In this document: positions 43,806 through 53,245 of the stretch, one piece after another
How the letters are laid out: every line of letters begins with the position of its first letter
How positions within the stretch are numbered: the stretch's first letter is position 1
Assembly: GCF_001623875.1 (NCBI RefSeq)
Contig: NZ_LWAE01000002.1
Span: 1 to 64,000 of the forward strand
Length of the DNA stretch: 64,000 bases
Reading direction: 5' to 3'
Source: Clostridium magnum DSM 2767
Lineage (GTDB): Bacteria; Bacillota; Clostridia; Clostridiales; Clostridiaceae
Position numbers and translations under genes: made by a program
Notes under the pieces: generated by a model
The model's database searches: none
What the model was told of the DNA's origin: nothing
What the model saw: only the letters and a program-made list of their open reading frames with translations

Positions 43806-44636
43806 TTGGAAGACATTATCTTAGTTTTAAGAAAAAATAAATCCTTTATGGTTTATTGTATATTAGCACTTGTTTTAGTTTTAATAAGCATACTTGCGCC
43901 ATTTATAGCGCCTCATGATCCACTGAAAGCAGATATGGCAAATTCACTAAAGGGATCAAGTGATATTTTCCTTATAGGTACAGATCAATTAGGAAGAGAT
44001 CTGTTTTCTAGAATTCTATATGGTGCACTAAATTCCTTAAAGATGACTTTTATTCTAGTAATAATAGTATTTATAGTTGGGACAACTTTAGGTACACTAG
44101 CAGGTTATTTTGGTGGGATAGTAGATGTAATAATAATGCGATTTTGTGATGTTTTTCTTGCTTTCCCTGGAATTATTTTTGCTATCGCTATTGCGGGAGT
44201 CCTTGGACCTAGTTCAATAAATACAATCATAGCTTTAGCTGTGGTGAATTGGGCTAAATATGCAAGAGTAAGCCGAGGGCTAGCAATGTCTATAAGAAAG
44301 AAAGATTACATTAAAGCTGCAAAAATGGGCGGCGCAAGACAATACCAAATAATTTTAAAATATGTATTACCTAATATAATTCCATCCCTTATTGTAATGG
44401 CTGCTATGGATATAGGAAGTATGCTGCTTGAAATATCATCCCTTTCCTTTTTAGGTCTTGGCGCACAGCCGCCTACGCCTGAATGGGGGTATATGATAAA
44501 TGAAGGCAGAGCATACATACAAACTGCACCATGGCTTATGATATACCCAGGCATTGCAATGTTTATAACTGTAACAGTATTCAATCTACTGGGAGAAGGT
44601 ATTAGAGATATATTAGATCCAAATGAAGAATATTAA
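43806..44636 (+). CDS. ABC transporter permease, NikC/DppC type
   Basis: The 276-residue protein begins with a membrane helix and the segment ILAPFIAPHDPLKADMANSL, followed by LIGTDQLGRDLFSRILYGAL, the hallmark of the second permease in this family. The EAA loop is KKDYIKAAKMGGARQYQIIL. The start codon TTG is one base after the previous stop, so the two permeases are translationally coupled and form a heterodimer. Confidence 0.9.
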   Translation: MEDIILVLRKNKSFMVYCILALVLVLISILAPFIAPHDPLKADMANSLKGSSDIFLIGTDQLGRDLFSRILYGALNSLKMTFILVIIVFIVGTTLGTLAGYFGGIVDVIIMRFCDVFLAFPGIIFAIAIAGVLGPSSINTIIALAVVNWAKYARVSRGLAMSIRKKDYIKAAKMGGARQYQIILKYVLPNIIPSLIVMAAMDIGSMLLEISSLSFLGLGAQPPTPEWGYMINEGRAYIQTAPWLMIYPGIAMFITVTVFNLLGEGIRDILDPNEEY

Positions 44637-44650
44637 GGAGAGATTTAAAA

Positions 44651-46195
44651 ATGAAGAAAAAATTAGCAATTATAGGCTTAATAGCCATGTTATGTACAAG
44701 CTTTGCGGGATGCAAGAGTAATAATTCTGCGGATAAAACTACGAGTAACGAAACAAAAAATATTACAGTGGGATTGAATCTGTATCAAACAAATTTAGAT
44801 CCTGCTCTTGAATGGAACGGCTGGTATGTTTCCATGTATGGTATAGGAGAAACTTTGGTTAAGTTTAACAAAAATATGGAGATAGAGCCTTCACTTGCTG
44901 ACACATGGAAGAAGGTAGACGACTTAACTTGGCAGTTTCATATTAGAGACGGAGTTAAATTCCATAACGGTAATCCTCTTACTGCAAATGCTGTAAAGGC
45001 ATCTATGGAAAGAGCACTGAAAGCAAACCCAAGAACACAGGAAATGCTAGTAGTTAACTCAATAGTAGCAGATGGACAAAATCTTACTATAACTACAAAA
45101 ACACCACATACAACACTTTTAGGGAATCTTGCTGATCCTATTAACTCAATTATTGATGCTAGTGCTGCTGCAGATACAGTTGCTAAAGCTCCAATAGGTA
45201 CAGGTCCCTTTAAAATTAAATCCTATACTGATGGTTCACAGGTAGTAGTAGAAAGATATAACGATTATTGGGGCGGAAAAGCACTTATAAACGAGGCTAC
45301 TTTTAAGTATATTAAAGACGATAATACCCGTTCAATGGCTCTACAATCAGGAGAAATTGACGTAGCAAACAATGTTTCAATCAATAATTTGTCGTTATTT
45401 GAAGATAAGTCAAAATATACTATAAGCACAACTACTAGTCTTAGAATAGTAATGTCATATTTTAATTTTAATAATGAGTTCTTAAAAGATCCAGCAGTTC
45501 GTAAGGCTATAGCCCTAGGGGTTGATAGAGAATCTTACAGCAAATCACTACTTAAGGGCACTGCTGTAGCTGCAGTAGGACCTTTCCCAGGATCACTTCC
45601 TTTTGGAAATAAGAACCTTATGGGATATACATATAACAAAGCAGAAGCAACTAAGACATTAAATGATGCAGGTTATAAAGATACGGATGGCGATGGAATA
45701 TTAGAGAAGAATGGCAAAAAATTAGCGTTAAATATTGCGGTATTCCCAACCCGTGCGGAAATTCCGGTAATTGGTGAAGCAATGCAAGCTCAACTTAAAG
45801 AAATTGGTATAGCTGCCAATTTAAAATCTTATGAAACAGTTAATCCGATACTAAAGAGTGGGGATTTTGATCTTTCCTTATACAATGTAAATACAGCGAC
45901 TACAGGAGATCCTCAATCCTTCTTAGAGTTATATTATAGAACTGGTGGAAGCACAAACTTTGGAAAATATAGTAACCCAACTGTAGATGCCCTAATCGAT
46001 AAATTTAAAACTGAATATGATATTGAAAAAAGAAATGAGATTGCTACAAAAGTACAACAAACTTTATTAGAGGATAATGCAGGATTATTCCTTGTAAATC
46101 CAATGAGTAATAGAGTAAGCAAAAGTACAGTTACAGGAATGGAAGTTTATCCAATAGATTTCTATATGTTGGATAACAAAGTAGATAAAAAATGA
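44651..46195 (+). CDS. Nickel/peptide-type substrate-binding lipoprotein
   Basis: The 514-residue precursor has a lipoprotein signal (MKKKLAIIGLIAMLCTSFAG, then Cys21 as lipid attachment site) and the SBP family 5 fold: LVKFNKNMEIEPSLADTWKK, WQFHIRDGVKFHNGNPLTAN, GTGPFKIKSYTDG. Length and sequence resemble NikA/DppA proteins. Ligand (nickel chelate, peptide or other) cannot be decided from the sequence. It is the third gene of the operon, and its stop overlaps the next start by 4 bp. Confidence 0.9.
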   Translation: MKKKLAIIGLIAMLCTSFAGCKSNNSADKTTSNETKNITVGLNLYQTNLDPALEWNGWYVSMYGIGETLVKFNKNMEIEPSLADTWKKVDDLTWQFHIRDGVKFHNGNPLTANAVKASMERALKANPRTQEMLVVNSIVADGQNLTITTKTPHTTLLGNLADPINSIIDASAAADTVAKAPIGTGPFKIKSYTDGSQVVVERYNDYWGGKALINEATFKYIKDDNTRSMALQSGEIDVANNVSINNLSLFEDKSKYTISTTTSLRIVMSYFNFNNEFLKDPAVRKAIALGVDRESYSKSLLKGTAVAAVGPFPGSLPFGNKNLMGYTYNKAEATKTLNDAGYKDTDGDGILEKNGKKLALNIAVFPTRAEIPVIGEAMQAQLKEIGIAANLKSYETVNPILKSGDFDLSLYNVNTATTGDPQSFLELYYRTGGSTNFGKYSNPTVDALIDKFKTEYDIEKRNEIATKVQQTLLEDNAGLFLVNPMSNRVSKSTVTGMEVYPIDFYMLDNKVDKK

Positions 46196-47013
46196 TAGAA
46201 AAGAACTTTTTAAATATAAATAATGTTTCTATAAAGTATGGTAGGCAAGAGCCTGTAGTGAAAAATGTAAGTATGTCCATCGGACATAATGAGATAGTTG
46301 GTATAGTAGGTGAAAGTGGCAGCGGAAAGTCCACACTTTTACGCTCTATATTAGGAATATTGCCTACGGGAAGCAGCATCTCTTCTGGGAATATTATTTT
46401 TAAAGACAGAAATCTTCTTGAATTCTCTAAGAAAGAATGGAGAGAAATTCGAGGAAATAGGATAGCCATCATATTTCAGGACGCAGGAAGATCCTTAACT
46501 CCTATCTTAAAAATTGGAGATCAATTTATTGAAACCATAAGGAGTCATTTTGATATTTCAAAAGCTGACGCACATGATAAAGCTATAGATATGCTTGGAA
46601 AAATGCAGCTGCCTGATGCAAGCCGTGTAATGAATTCATATCCACTTGAATTAAGCGGCGGTATGAAGCAGAGAGTAGCTATAGCCATGGCAATGATTAT
46701 GGAACCAGAACTTCTTCTAGCTGATGAGCCAACTAGTTCTCTTGATGTAACTGTCCAAGCACAGGTGGTAAGAGAAATGATGGAGCTGAGGAAAAATTTT
46801 AACACAACCATAATAATGGTTACACATAATATGGGGGTAGCATCTTATATGTGTGATAAAATTGCAGTAATGCGTCAGGGTGAATTAGTGGAATGGGGAC
46901 TTAAAGATCAGGTTATAAATAATCCAAAGAGTGAATATACAAGAAGCCTGCTGTCAGCAGTACCTGAACTGGGAGGATACAACATTGAGGGAAAAGAAAG
47001 AACCGGTACTTAA
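46192..47013 (+). CDS. ABC transporter ATPase, NikD/DppD type
   Basis: The 273-residue protein has Walker A GESGSGKST, the Q-loop IIFQDAGRSLTP, the signature ELSGGMKQRVAIAMA and Walker B PELLLADEPTSSLD, with the H-loop MVTHNM. It powers the transporter with its partner encoded next. The start ATG overlaps the previous stop (ATGA). Confidence 0.92.
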   Translation: MIEKNFLNINNVSIKYGRQEPVVKNVSMSIGHNEIVGIVGESGSGKSTLLRSILGILPTGSSISSGNIIFKDRNLLEFSKKEWREIRGNRIAIIFQDAGRSLTPILKIGDQFIETIRSHFDISKADAHDKAIDMLGKMQLPDASRVMNSYPLELSGGMKQRVAIAMAMIMEPELLLADEPTSSLDVTVQAQVVREMMELRKNFNTTIIMVTHNMGVASYMCDKIAVMRQGELVEWGLKDQVINNPKSEYTRSLLSAVPELGGYNIEGKERTGT

Positions 47014-47971
47014 AGTAAGAAATCTTACAAAGAAGTTTAATTTACAAGATGGCAAGAAATTAACTGCAGTTAACAATGTAAGTTTTGAATTATATCCAGG
47101 TGAATGCTTAGGCATCGTTGGTGAAAGCGGATGTGGTAAAAGCACCATAGCAAAAGTTCTTACTCAATTGGAGAGTGTAACCTCAGGGAATATTACCTAT
47201 AATAACAGAGATATTACCCATTTAAAGGGCGAAGAAGTTAGACAAAACCGAAGGAAAATCCAGATGATATTTCAGGATGCTGCTGAATCCTTCAATCCCC
47301 GTATGAAAATTGGACATATTGTAAGTGAGCCATTGTTAAACTTTAAGCTTATGAATAAAGGTGAGGCTGAAAGTGAAGCAAAAAAACTGCTAGCAATGGT
47401 TGGACTCACTGAGGATTTTATGGGGAGATATCCACATCAGTTAAGCGGGGGACAAAAGCAAAGGGTCGCAATAGCAAGAGCAATATCTCTAGAGCCAGAA
47501 ATCGTAATATGTGACGAAGCCACATCAGCCTTAGATGTTTCTATACAGGAGCAGGTAATTAAACTTCTTATGGATTTGCAGAAAAAGAAGGGATTGTCAT
47601 ATGTTTTTATCGGCCATGATCTAGCAGTAGTTAGAAATATAAGTCATAGAATCATAGTGATGTATCTTGGACGAATTGTTGAAGTAATTGATAGCAATAA
47701 GCTTACTACAGACGCTGCTCATCCATATACGAAAGCGCTATTAGCATCAGTATTCTCCGTTAATAGGAAGAATAGCACTGAAATTGGAATAATAAAAGGG
47801 GAGCCGCCAAGTCCATCTGATATACAGCCTGGATGCGGATTTAGTTCAAGATGTACAAAATGTATAGATAAATGCTTGAAGGAAAAGCCAGAGCTAAAAG
47901 AAATAGCAAAAGATCACTTCGCAGCTTGTCATCAGATAGGAGATGAGCAAATTAAAGATGTTAAAGTTTAA
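46985..47971 (+). CDS. ABC transporter ATPase, NikE/DppF type
   Basis: The 328-residue protein has Walker A GESGCGKST, QMIFQDAAESFNPRM, signature QLSGGQKQRVAIARA and Walker B IVICDEATSALD. The C-terminal oligopeptide-transporter extension includes a Cys cluster (CGFSSRCTKCIDKC). I place the start at the TTG at 46985, which has GGGAGG 8 nt upstream, so it overlaps the preceding ATPase gene by 29 bp. The frame is open 54 bp further upstream without a ribosome binding site. Confidence 0.88.
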   Translation: MREKKEPVLKVRNLTKKFNLQDGKKLTAVNNVSFELYPGECLGIVGESGCGKSTIAKVLTQLESVTSGNITYNNRDITHLKGEEVRQNRRKIQMIFQDAAESFNPRMKIGHIVSEPLLNFKLMNKGEAESEAKKLLAMVGLTEDFMGRYPHQLSGGQKQRVAIARAISLEPEIVICDEATSALDVSIQEQVIKLLMDLQKKKGLSYVFIGHDLAVVRNISHRIIVMYLGRIVEVIDSNKLTTDAAHPYTKALLASVFSVNRKNSTEIGIIKGEPPSPSDIQPGCGFSSRCTKCIDKCLKEKPELKEIAKDHFAACHQIGDEQIKDVKV

Positions 47972-48878
47972 CGTACAAAAAATATTTACTACCAAGAAAT
48001 ATATAGTTTTATTAGCTATTTTATGTACCTTTCTATGGGGGAGCGCATATCCGGTGATTAAACTAGGCTATGATATTTTTGATATACAATCAAATGATAG
48101 TTTCTTAAAATTAATATTTGCTGGATATAGATTTTTAGTAGCCGGAATAATTCTAATGATTATACAGAAATTAATGGGAAAAAGTATAATGCCCAAATCT
48201 GTATCAGATTTTAAGAGCTTTGTATTTTTAGGAATTGTGTATACACTAATGCAATATGTTTTTCTTTATATAGGTATGGCAAATACCACAGGGGTAAAGA
48301 GTTCTATACTTGGTTCCTTAAGTTCTTTCATAAATATAGTCCTTGTTCACTTTGTTTATAAGGATGACAAGCTGTCTACAAAGAAGATTATAGGTTGTGC
48401 TATAGGTTTCTTATCAATTATAGTGCTTAACTTTCAAGGTGGAGGCATAGGTGGATCCTTCAAATTAATGGGTGATGGATTTTTAATTTTCTCAGCATTA
48501 ATGGGTTCAATTGGAAGTATATACAATAAAAATCTTGTAAAGACCAATGATGTATTTGTTACAACGGCGTGGCAGCTTATATTTGGAAGCTTAATGCTTA
48601 TAGCAATAGGAAAATCAGCTGGTGGAACGCTGCACATTGCATCGGCAGAATCTGGAATACTATTATTGTATATGGCTCTTTTATCCTCTGTGGCACTAGT
48701 AGTATGGTCAACCCTATATAAATATAATAAAGTTGGAAAGATAACTATGTACAACTTTTTAACACCTATATTCGGTGCAATACTATCTGCTTTTCTACTA
48801 GGAGAGACAATATTTGAGGTAAAGAACTTGGTAGCCTTAGTTTTAGCTTGCACAGGTATATGGATTGTTAACAAATAA
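47943..48878 (+). CDS. EamA/DMT-family transporter
   Basis: The 311-residue protein has ten predicted membrane helices in two EamA repeats: LAILCTFLWGSAYPVIKLGY at the start, VKSSILGSLSSFINIVLVHF, and YNFLTPIFGAILSAFLLGET plus VALVLACTGIWIVNK at the end. DMT exporters move small metabolites or amino acids. The ATG at 47943 overlaps the previous gene; a second ATG at 47958 is also possible. Being the last gene of the ABC operon suggests export or counter-transport linked to the same substrate, which is inference. Confidence 0.82.
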   Translation: MSKLKMLKFNVQKIFTTKKYIVLLAILCTFLWGSAYPVIKLGYDIFDIQSNDSFLKLIFAGYRFLVAGIILMIIQKLMGKSIMPKSVSDFKSFVFLGIVYTLMQYVFLYIGMANTTGVKSSILGSLSSFINIVLVHFVYKDDKLSTKKIIGCAIGFLSIIVLNFQGGGIGGSFKLMGDGFLIFSALMGSIGSIYNKNLVKTNDVFVTTAWQLIFGSLMLIAIGKSAGGTLHIASAESGILLLYMALLSSVALVVWSTLYKYNKVGKITMYNFLTPIFGAILSAFLLGETIFEVKNLVALVLACTGIWIVNK

Positions 48879-48907
48879 CCAGTGCTTTCGTTTTGTGTCT
48901 TATGCAA

Positions 48908-48952
48908 AATAGGAATCAGTGAGAATGTACTCACTGATTCCTATTTTTATAC
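48908..48952 (+). terminator. Terminator of the ABC transporter operon
   Basis: TAGGAATCAGTGAG pairs with CTCACTGATTCCTA, followed by T-rich sequence. Confidence 0.85.
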
Positions 48953-49202
48953 CATATACTTGTTGATATATTGTATTGGGAATAGTTGATTGCATGATTT
49001 CCACTTCTGATAATGCCATATTAATTTATAAATCTAAATATATGAATATCCTTTGAAAATTGAATAATGTAGTGTTTGATGATGATTTTATTTTGATTGT
49101 TATTATAAATTATTTTCAAAAACGTGGTATAATTGCCAGTAGATAACTCACAATCGTGAATAAGGGTGAAACAAAGATTGTTAATATTTGGGTGGTGGTC
49201 AG

Positions 49203-49733
49203 ATGAAAGCAATACCAAATTGTATATCGTTTAGTAGAATATTTTTTTCTTTAATTTTGATTTTTGTTAAGCCATTAAGTGTAGCCTTTTACGCAATATA
49301 TATTATTTGTGGATTCAGCGATATTATGGATGGGTTTATTGCGAGAAAGACAGGGACAACAAGCGGATTTGGCGCAAAGCTTGATTCCATGGCTGACATG
49401 ATAACGGACTGTGTATTATTATTTGTGTTTTATCCAATTGTAAATCCTGCAACCGAAATCGTCATTTGGATTATTTCAATTGCTATTATCAGATTAGCAT
49501 CGATGGTTGTGGCTTTGAAAAAATATAAAACCTTTGTAAGTATTCACACTTACGGAAATAAAATCACCGGTATAGTTTTATTCATATTTCCAATATTGCT
49601 TCCCTATATCAATACAAATGTGTTGATGTATATAATTTGTGTTGTGGCAAGCATATCAGGAATTGAGGAATTGATTATTCAGCTGACATCAAGTGAACTG
49701 CAAGTAAACAGGCAAAGTATATTCACAAAATGA
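49203..49733 (+). CDS. CDP-alcohol phosphatidyltransferase family protein
   Basis: The 176-residue membrane enzyme carries the complete catalytic signature D-G-x2-A-R-x8-G-x3-D-x3-D in DIMDGFIARKTGTTSGFGAK followed by LDSMAD, and 4-5 further membrane helices. Family members transfer a phosphatidyl group from CDP-diacylglycerol to an alcohol such as glycerol phosphate, serine or inositol; the acceptor is not evident. The ATG at 49203 is chosen over an upstream TTG because GGTGGTGG stands before it. It is monocistronic. Confidence 0.85.
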   Translation: MKAIPNCISFSRIFFSLILIFVKPLSVAFYAIYIICGFSDIMDGFIARKTGTTSGFGAKLDSMADMITDCVLLFVFYPIVNPATEIVIWIISIAIIRLASMVVALKKYKTFVSIHTYGNKITGIVLFIFPILLPYINTNVLMYIICVVASISGIEELIIQLTSSELQVNRQSIFTK

Positions 49734-49762
49734 GAATAATCTTTGGGTTTATTTAATACGCA

Positions 49763-50089
49763 ATGTTCTTTTCTTGTGTCACAAGTGTAAATTATGAAGA
49801 ATTATTAACTGAGGTCAGAATGCTATTGCAGGTTACAGCAAAGGGAAAAAACTTTGATTGTGTATCACGTTCATTCGCGCCTAAACTTAATGTTACGGAG
49901 GACTCGGTTTGCGGCTCAGGCCACTGCCGTATAGTTCCATTTTGGACAAACAAGATAGGAAAGAACAACATTATTGCATACCAGGCTTCAAGAAGAGATG
50001 GAACCTTGTATTGCAAAGTTGAGGGCAACCGCATTAAAATGAGCGGAAAAGCAGCACTGTATTCTATTGCAGACATCAATTTATTTTAA
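49763..50089 (+). pseudogene. PhzF-family isomerase, C-terminal fragment
   Basis: The 108-residue frame ends with the conserved PhzF C-terminal half: FDCVSRSFAPKLNVTEDSVC, GSGHCRIVPFW and LYCKVEGNRIKMSGKAALYS. Full PhzF proteins have 260-290 residues with a catalytic Glu in the missing N-terminal half. No start with a ribosome binding site is seen. A relic. Confidence 0.75.
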
Positions 50090-50121
50090 GGGAAGTTTGG
50101 ACTTCCCCTAATAATCCTTCG

Positions 50122-50701
50122 TTATTTTCCTGTTGCTGCCGAAACCATAGCTTTTACATTTTCAACTTTGGCATTTGGAGGTACTCCGCATCCAGAACCA
50201 AGGATAAAGCCTGTTCCCATGTCCTTTATCAGTTGAGTACTGTAATTGTATACTTCATCAGGAGCTCCAAGAGTAAGTTTTGCAGCTTGCACATCTCTTT
50301 TAATACACATACGGTCTCCCAGCTTTTCTTTTATTTTATGAAGTGAAAACTTGAATCAGATGGAGTTTCAAACTCCACCTGATTCTTAGTTGAACGAATC
50401 CAGGAACGTAACCGTTCTTTACTCCCACTTTGAAGAAGATGGGAGTATTAGATCGGGTAGTAATCGGATAAATATCTGTTGTGCCGTCTGTTTCAAAAAC
50501 ACAGGTGCCTTTTGGAAAATTCTTATTTATCTTTGTAGCATAAAAATTGTTTTGAAATTCCGTAAAACCTTTATTTATTATGGTATCATAGTCATCGACA
50601 GTCATAAATTCACGCTCATCAATCTGCCAAAGCATATTGTCAGGCAGCTCACGGCCGGGAAGTTTTAAATTGGAAAAAAATATCATGCCCATCAAATACA
50701 A
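50122..50701 (-). pseudogene. UroD-type corrinoid methyltransferase, decayed and interrupted by IS-like copy 3
   Basis: Three minus-strand parts match the intact enzyme at 25762: NLKLPGRELPDNMLWQIDER to IINKGF, then after an internal deletion of roughly 150 residues NFPKGTCVFETDGTTDIY, then MCIKRDVQAAKLTLGAPDEV through GSGCGVPPNAKVENVKAMVS and the stop at 50122. The IS-like element (50338-50467) lies between TTDIY and KIKEKLG. The N-terminal 90 residues are absent. Together with the PucR fragment at 50768 it is the remnant of a third methyltransferase locus. Confidence 0.88.
50338..50467 (-). mobile_element. IS200/IS605-like non-autonomous element, copy 3 (130 bp), inside a gene relic
   Basis: Comparison with the intact paralogue (26650-26668) fixes the ends: target ...GATATTTAT, then element CCGATTACTACC...CACTTCAT, then AAAATAAAAG. 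Removing the element restores the reading frame D-I-Y-K-I-K-E exactly, with TTTAT left intact and no duplicated target bases. It carries an internal GGGAGTATT/CTCCCA stem, the GGATTCGTTCAACTAAGAAT segment and the subterminal hairpin (CAGGTGGAGTTTGAAACTCCATCTG, given here in halves CAGGTGGAGTTT and AAACTCCATCTG). Confidence 0.82.
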
Positions 50702-50767
50702 AATATTTCACTCCATCAATTTGAACATTATTTGAGATTTCTGAATTTGATACATAATCAGATAATT

Positions 50768-51012
50768 TAATTGAATATGATCATAATAACCATACAGATA
50801 ATATGAAAACACTATATACCTATCTAAAAAACGAAAGAAGGGTAGCAGCAACAGCCAATGATTTGCAGATTCACCGGAATACTTTGATATCACGTATTAA
50901 GATGATAGAAGAAATCATGGATATTAACCTAGATGATGTTGATATAATATTTCATCTCTATTTAACTTTTAAAATTCTAATATTTACTAAATCATTAAAT
51001 TTTAAGTTCTAA
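50768..51012 (+). pseudogene. PucR-type regulator, C-terminal helix-turn-helix fragment
   Basis: LIEYDHNNHTDNMKTLYTYL, NERRVAATANDLQIHRNTLI and SRIKMIEEIMDINLDDVDII match the end of the PucR-like protein at 22319. About 450 N-terminal residues are missing. It lies divergent to the decayed UroD gene, the same relative arrangement as in system A. Confidence 0.8.
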
Positions 51013-51175
51013 GAATGGGAAGTGTAAAACCATATAGAAAATTACAAAGATTAAAGTCCTCATTGTGAATATGATGGTGAAGTATAAAAATATAAAATAT
51101 TGTCATAGTACTGTAACAAAACTGTAATAATACGTCTTTATACTAGAGGAAGAATACTTAAATAAAAAGTTTTAA

Positions 51176-51244
51176 ATGAAGTGGAAACTTGAATAAGATG
51201 GAGTTTCATATAAGATGTTCTCATTAGAGCGGGTAAGCCATCGG
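51176..51244 (-). mobile_element. IS200/IS605-like element, copy 4 (69-bp deletion derivative)
   Basis: Minus strand: after TTTAT come CCGATGGCTTACCCGCTCTA, then GAAACTCCATCTTATTCAAG and CACTTCAT. The middle, including the GGATTCGTTC segment, is missing. It lies 36 bp upstream of the VTT-domain gene. Confidence 0.65.
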
Positions 51245-51280
51245 ATAAATAAAAGTAACTAGTATAAGGGAGTGATTTAA

Positions 51281-51922
51281 ATGAAAAAAATAAGCAAGTT
51301 TTTAATAGTAACTATTTGGATAGCTTTGATATATATACTATTCAAATTAAATTTACTGACTGGAAATATGGATAATTTAAATGACTTCTTTAGCAACTGT
51401 GGCAATTATAAGGCATTAATATTTATTGCTTTATCTTCATTAAGAATAGTAGCATTAATTCCTAGTGCAGTATTCATGATTTTAGGAGGAATGATATTTA
51501 CTCCTATAGAGGGGTTTGCTCTTACTTTTATTTCAGTTATACTAAGTGAAACTATTGTTTATATAACCTCAAAGGTTTTAGTTAGTTCTGATATTCAGGG
51601 TTGTTTTGTAAATAAATATCCTAAGCTTTATGAATTATTGCTTGGAAATAACACAAAAGTATTAGCTATAGGTATTTTATGCCCAATAGCTCCTTCAGAT
51701 GCAGTTTGTTTCTTGGCTAGCTCTACTGGATTAAATTATAGAAAATTTATTTTAACAGTAATAGCTTCTAATATGCCAATGATGGTACTTTATAGCTTTC
51801 TTGGAGGTAGTGTTATATCTTCAGCTAATAATACAACAATAATTATAGCTATTATATTTGTGATAAGTATGTACTCTATATACTTATGGAACAAAGAGCA
51901 AAGAAATGAAAGATTAGCTTAG
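51281..51922 (+). CDS. TVP38/TMEM64 (VTT-domain) membrane protein
   Basis: The 213-residue protein has six predicted membrane segments and the VTT/DedA-like core: SSLRIVALIPSAVFMILGGM, FTPIEGFALTFISVILSETI and CPIAPSDAVCFLASSTGLNY. Such proteins are thought to act in membrane lipid handling; the exact role is unknown. SD GGGAGTGATT precedes the ATG. Confidence 0.82.
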   Translation: MKKISKFLIVTIWIALIYILFKLNLLTGNMDNLNDFFSNCGNYKALIFIALSSLRIVALIPSAVFMILGGMIFTPIEGFALTFISVILSETIVYITSKVLVSSDIQGCFVNKYPKLYELLLGNNTKVLAIGILCPIAPSDAVCFLASSTGLNYRKFILTVIASNMPMMVLYSFLGGSVISSANNTTIIIAIIFVISMYSIYLWNKEQRNERLA

Positions 51923-52034
51923 AAAAGAAGGTTTATTGATTTCACTAATTATAGTAATAAGTATCACAGAACTTTATAACGTTGATACTGTATTTAAATA
52001 AAAACTCACTTTGTAGCAATAAGGTAATAATATT

Positions 52035-52086
52035 AAACATGGAGCTAATGCACAATTTTCTGCATTAACTTCATGTTTTTTTATTT
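52035..52086 (+). terminator. Terminator after the VTT gene
   Basis: ACATGGAGCTAATGCA pairs imperfectly with TGCATTAACTTCATGT, followed by a T-run. The rest of 51923-52236 shows nothing recognisable. Confidence 0.7.
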
Positions 52087-52236
52087 TAGAAGGAATATTA
52101 ATTTATATGAAGAATACCTTAAAGTAAAAGGTAGGGTGGAGAAACTTCTATTAATGTCTATAATCGGAAGTACACAATAAAGTAAAAAATATTTAATAAA
52201 AGATTCAAAAACTATGTACGAAGGAAGGGAATGATA

Positions 52237-52614
52237 ATGAAATACGAAGATTTCTTTTATGATAATAAATATAAAAATTCTAATGATAATATTAAGATAC
52301 TAATTAATAGTCTAATTAAAATTTTTGAAGAAAAGTGTATTAAAAAATTTTACCCAGTATGGCGTGGTAATGGAGGAGAGACAAAAGTTTTTGCCCTTAA
52401 ATTAGAGGAACGACTTATAAGTAAATATGGTAAAAAGAGAGAAAATATTATAACTGTTAGACTAAGAATGGAACATTTGGATATTGAAGGTTTTAAAGGC
52501 ATATACGCTAATGGTAAGGAATTACCATATTCCTTAGATATAACGGAGAATAGACTTATAAGATTATATAGGGACATTAATAATTTATTTATATCAAAAA
52601 TTATTAATGAATAA
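52237..52614 (+). CDS. Hypothetical protein, 125 residues
   Basis: I do not recognise the family. The protein is soluble and rich in Lys, Ile and Asn: a helical N-terminal half (DNIKILINSLIKIFEEKCIK), WRGNGGETKVFALKLEERLI, and a beta-rich segment (NIITVRLRMEHLDIEGFKGI). The ATG at 52237 is preferred over 52231 because GGAAGGG then lies at a normal distance. It is monocistronic. Confidence 0.65.
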   Translation: MKYEDFFYDNKYKNSNDNIKILINSLIKIFEEKCIKKFYPVWRGNGGETKVFALKLEERLISKYGKKRENIITVRLRMEHLDIEGFKGIYANGKELPYSLDITENRLIRLYRDINNLFISKIINE

Positions 52615-52746
52615 TATTTATATAAGTATAATAGTGATTAAAGTGGTATACGTTATGTATAAAATTGGACATGGTATATCTATACCAATTGGGCTAATAA
52701 CAAGAAGTTAAAGTGTATAAAGATTTTATTTAAGGAAGGTAACAAA

Positions 52747-53154
52747 ATGATAATACAAACTGAACGCTTGGAGCTTATTCCGTTAACTCCTAGTCAATTA
52801 AAACTATGGATTGAAGATTTCCTACACTCGAAAAGACCCTAACAATTATTTATGGCATAGCTTTTTTTTCTTAATTCGTAGGGATGATAGGATTGTAGTA
52901 GGTTCAGCGGATTCTAAGGACATTCCTAATGGAAATGGTGAAGTTGAGATTGGCTATGGTTTAGGTAAAGAGTTTGAGCACAACGGATATATGACAGAAG
53001 CTGTAAAAGCAATGTGTGAGTGACATTAAAACAAAATGGTGTTACAAGTGTAATTTCTGAAACTGAGTTAGAAGGTTTGGCTTCTCAAAAGATTTTAGAG
53101 CGTTGTGGATTCAAAAAGGATAAAAGTGGAGAAAATTTTTGGTGGAGATTATAA
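52747..53154 (+). pseudogene. GNAT-family N-acetyltransferase with frameshifts
   Basis: A start with GGAAGGT upstream gives MIIQTERLELIPLTPSQLKL, the usual GNAT beginning. The frame is lost near 52825, resumes as RDDRIVVGSADSKDIPNGNG, VEIGYGLGKEFEHNGYMTEA, breaks again at 53023, and ends as SVISETELEGLASQKILERC, GFKKDKSGENFWWRL. At least two frameshifts and an internal deletion make it a relic of a RimJ-like acetyltransferase. Confidence 0.78.
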
Positions 53155-53245
53155 GCATAATTTTTTGCCGACAGATTCTAATTTGAGATTGAATGTTATA
53201 AATTTTAGTTAATACGAGAAAAATTTTTATCGGATGGGGGAAAAG

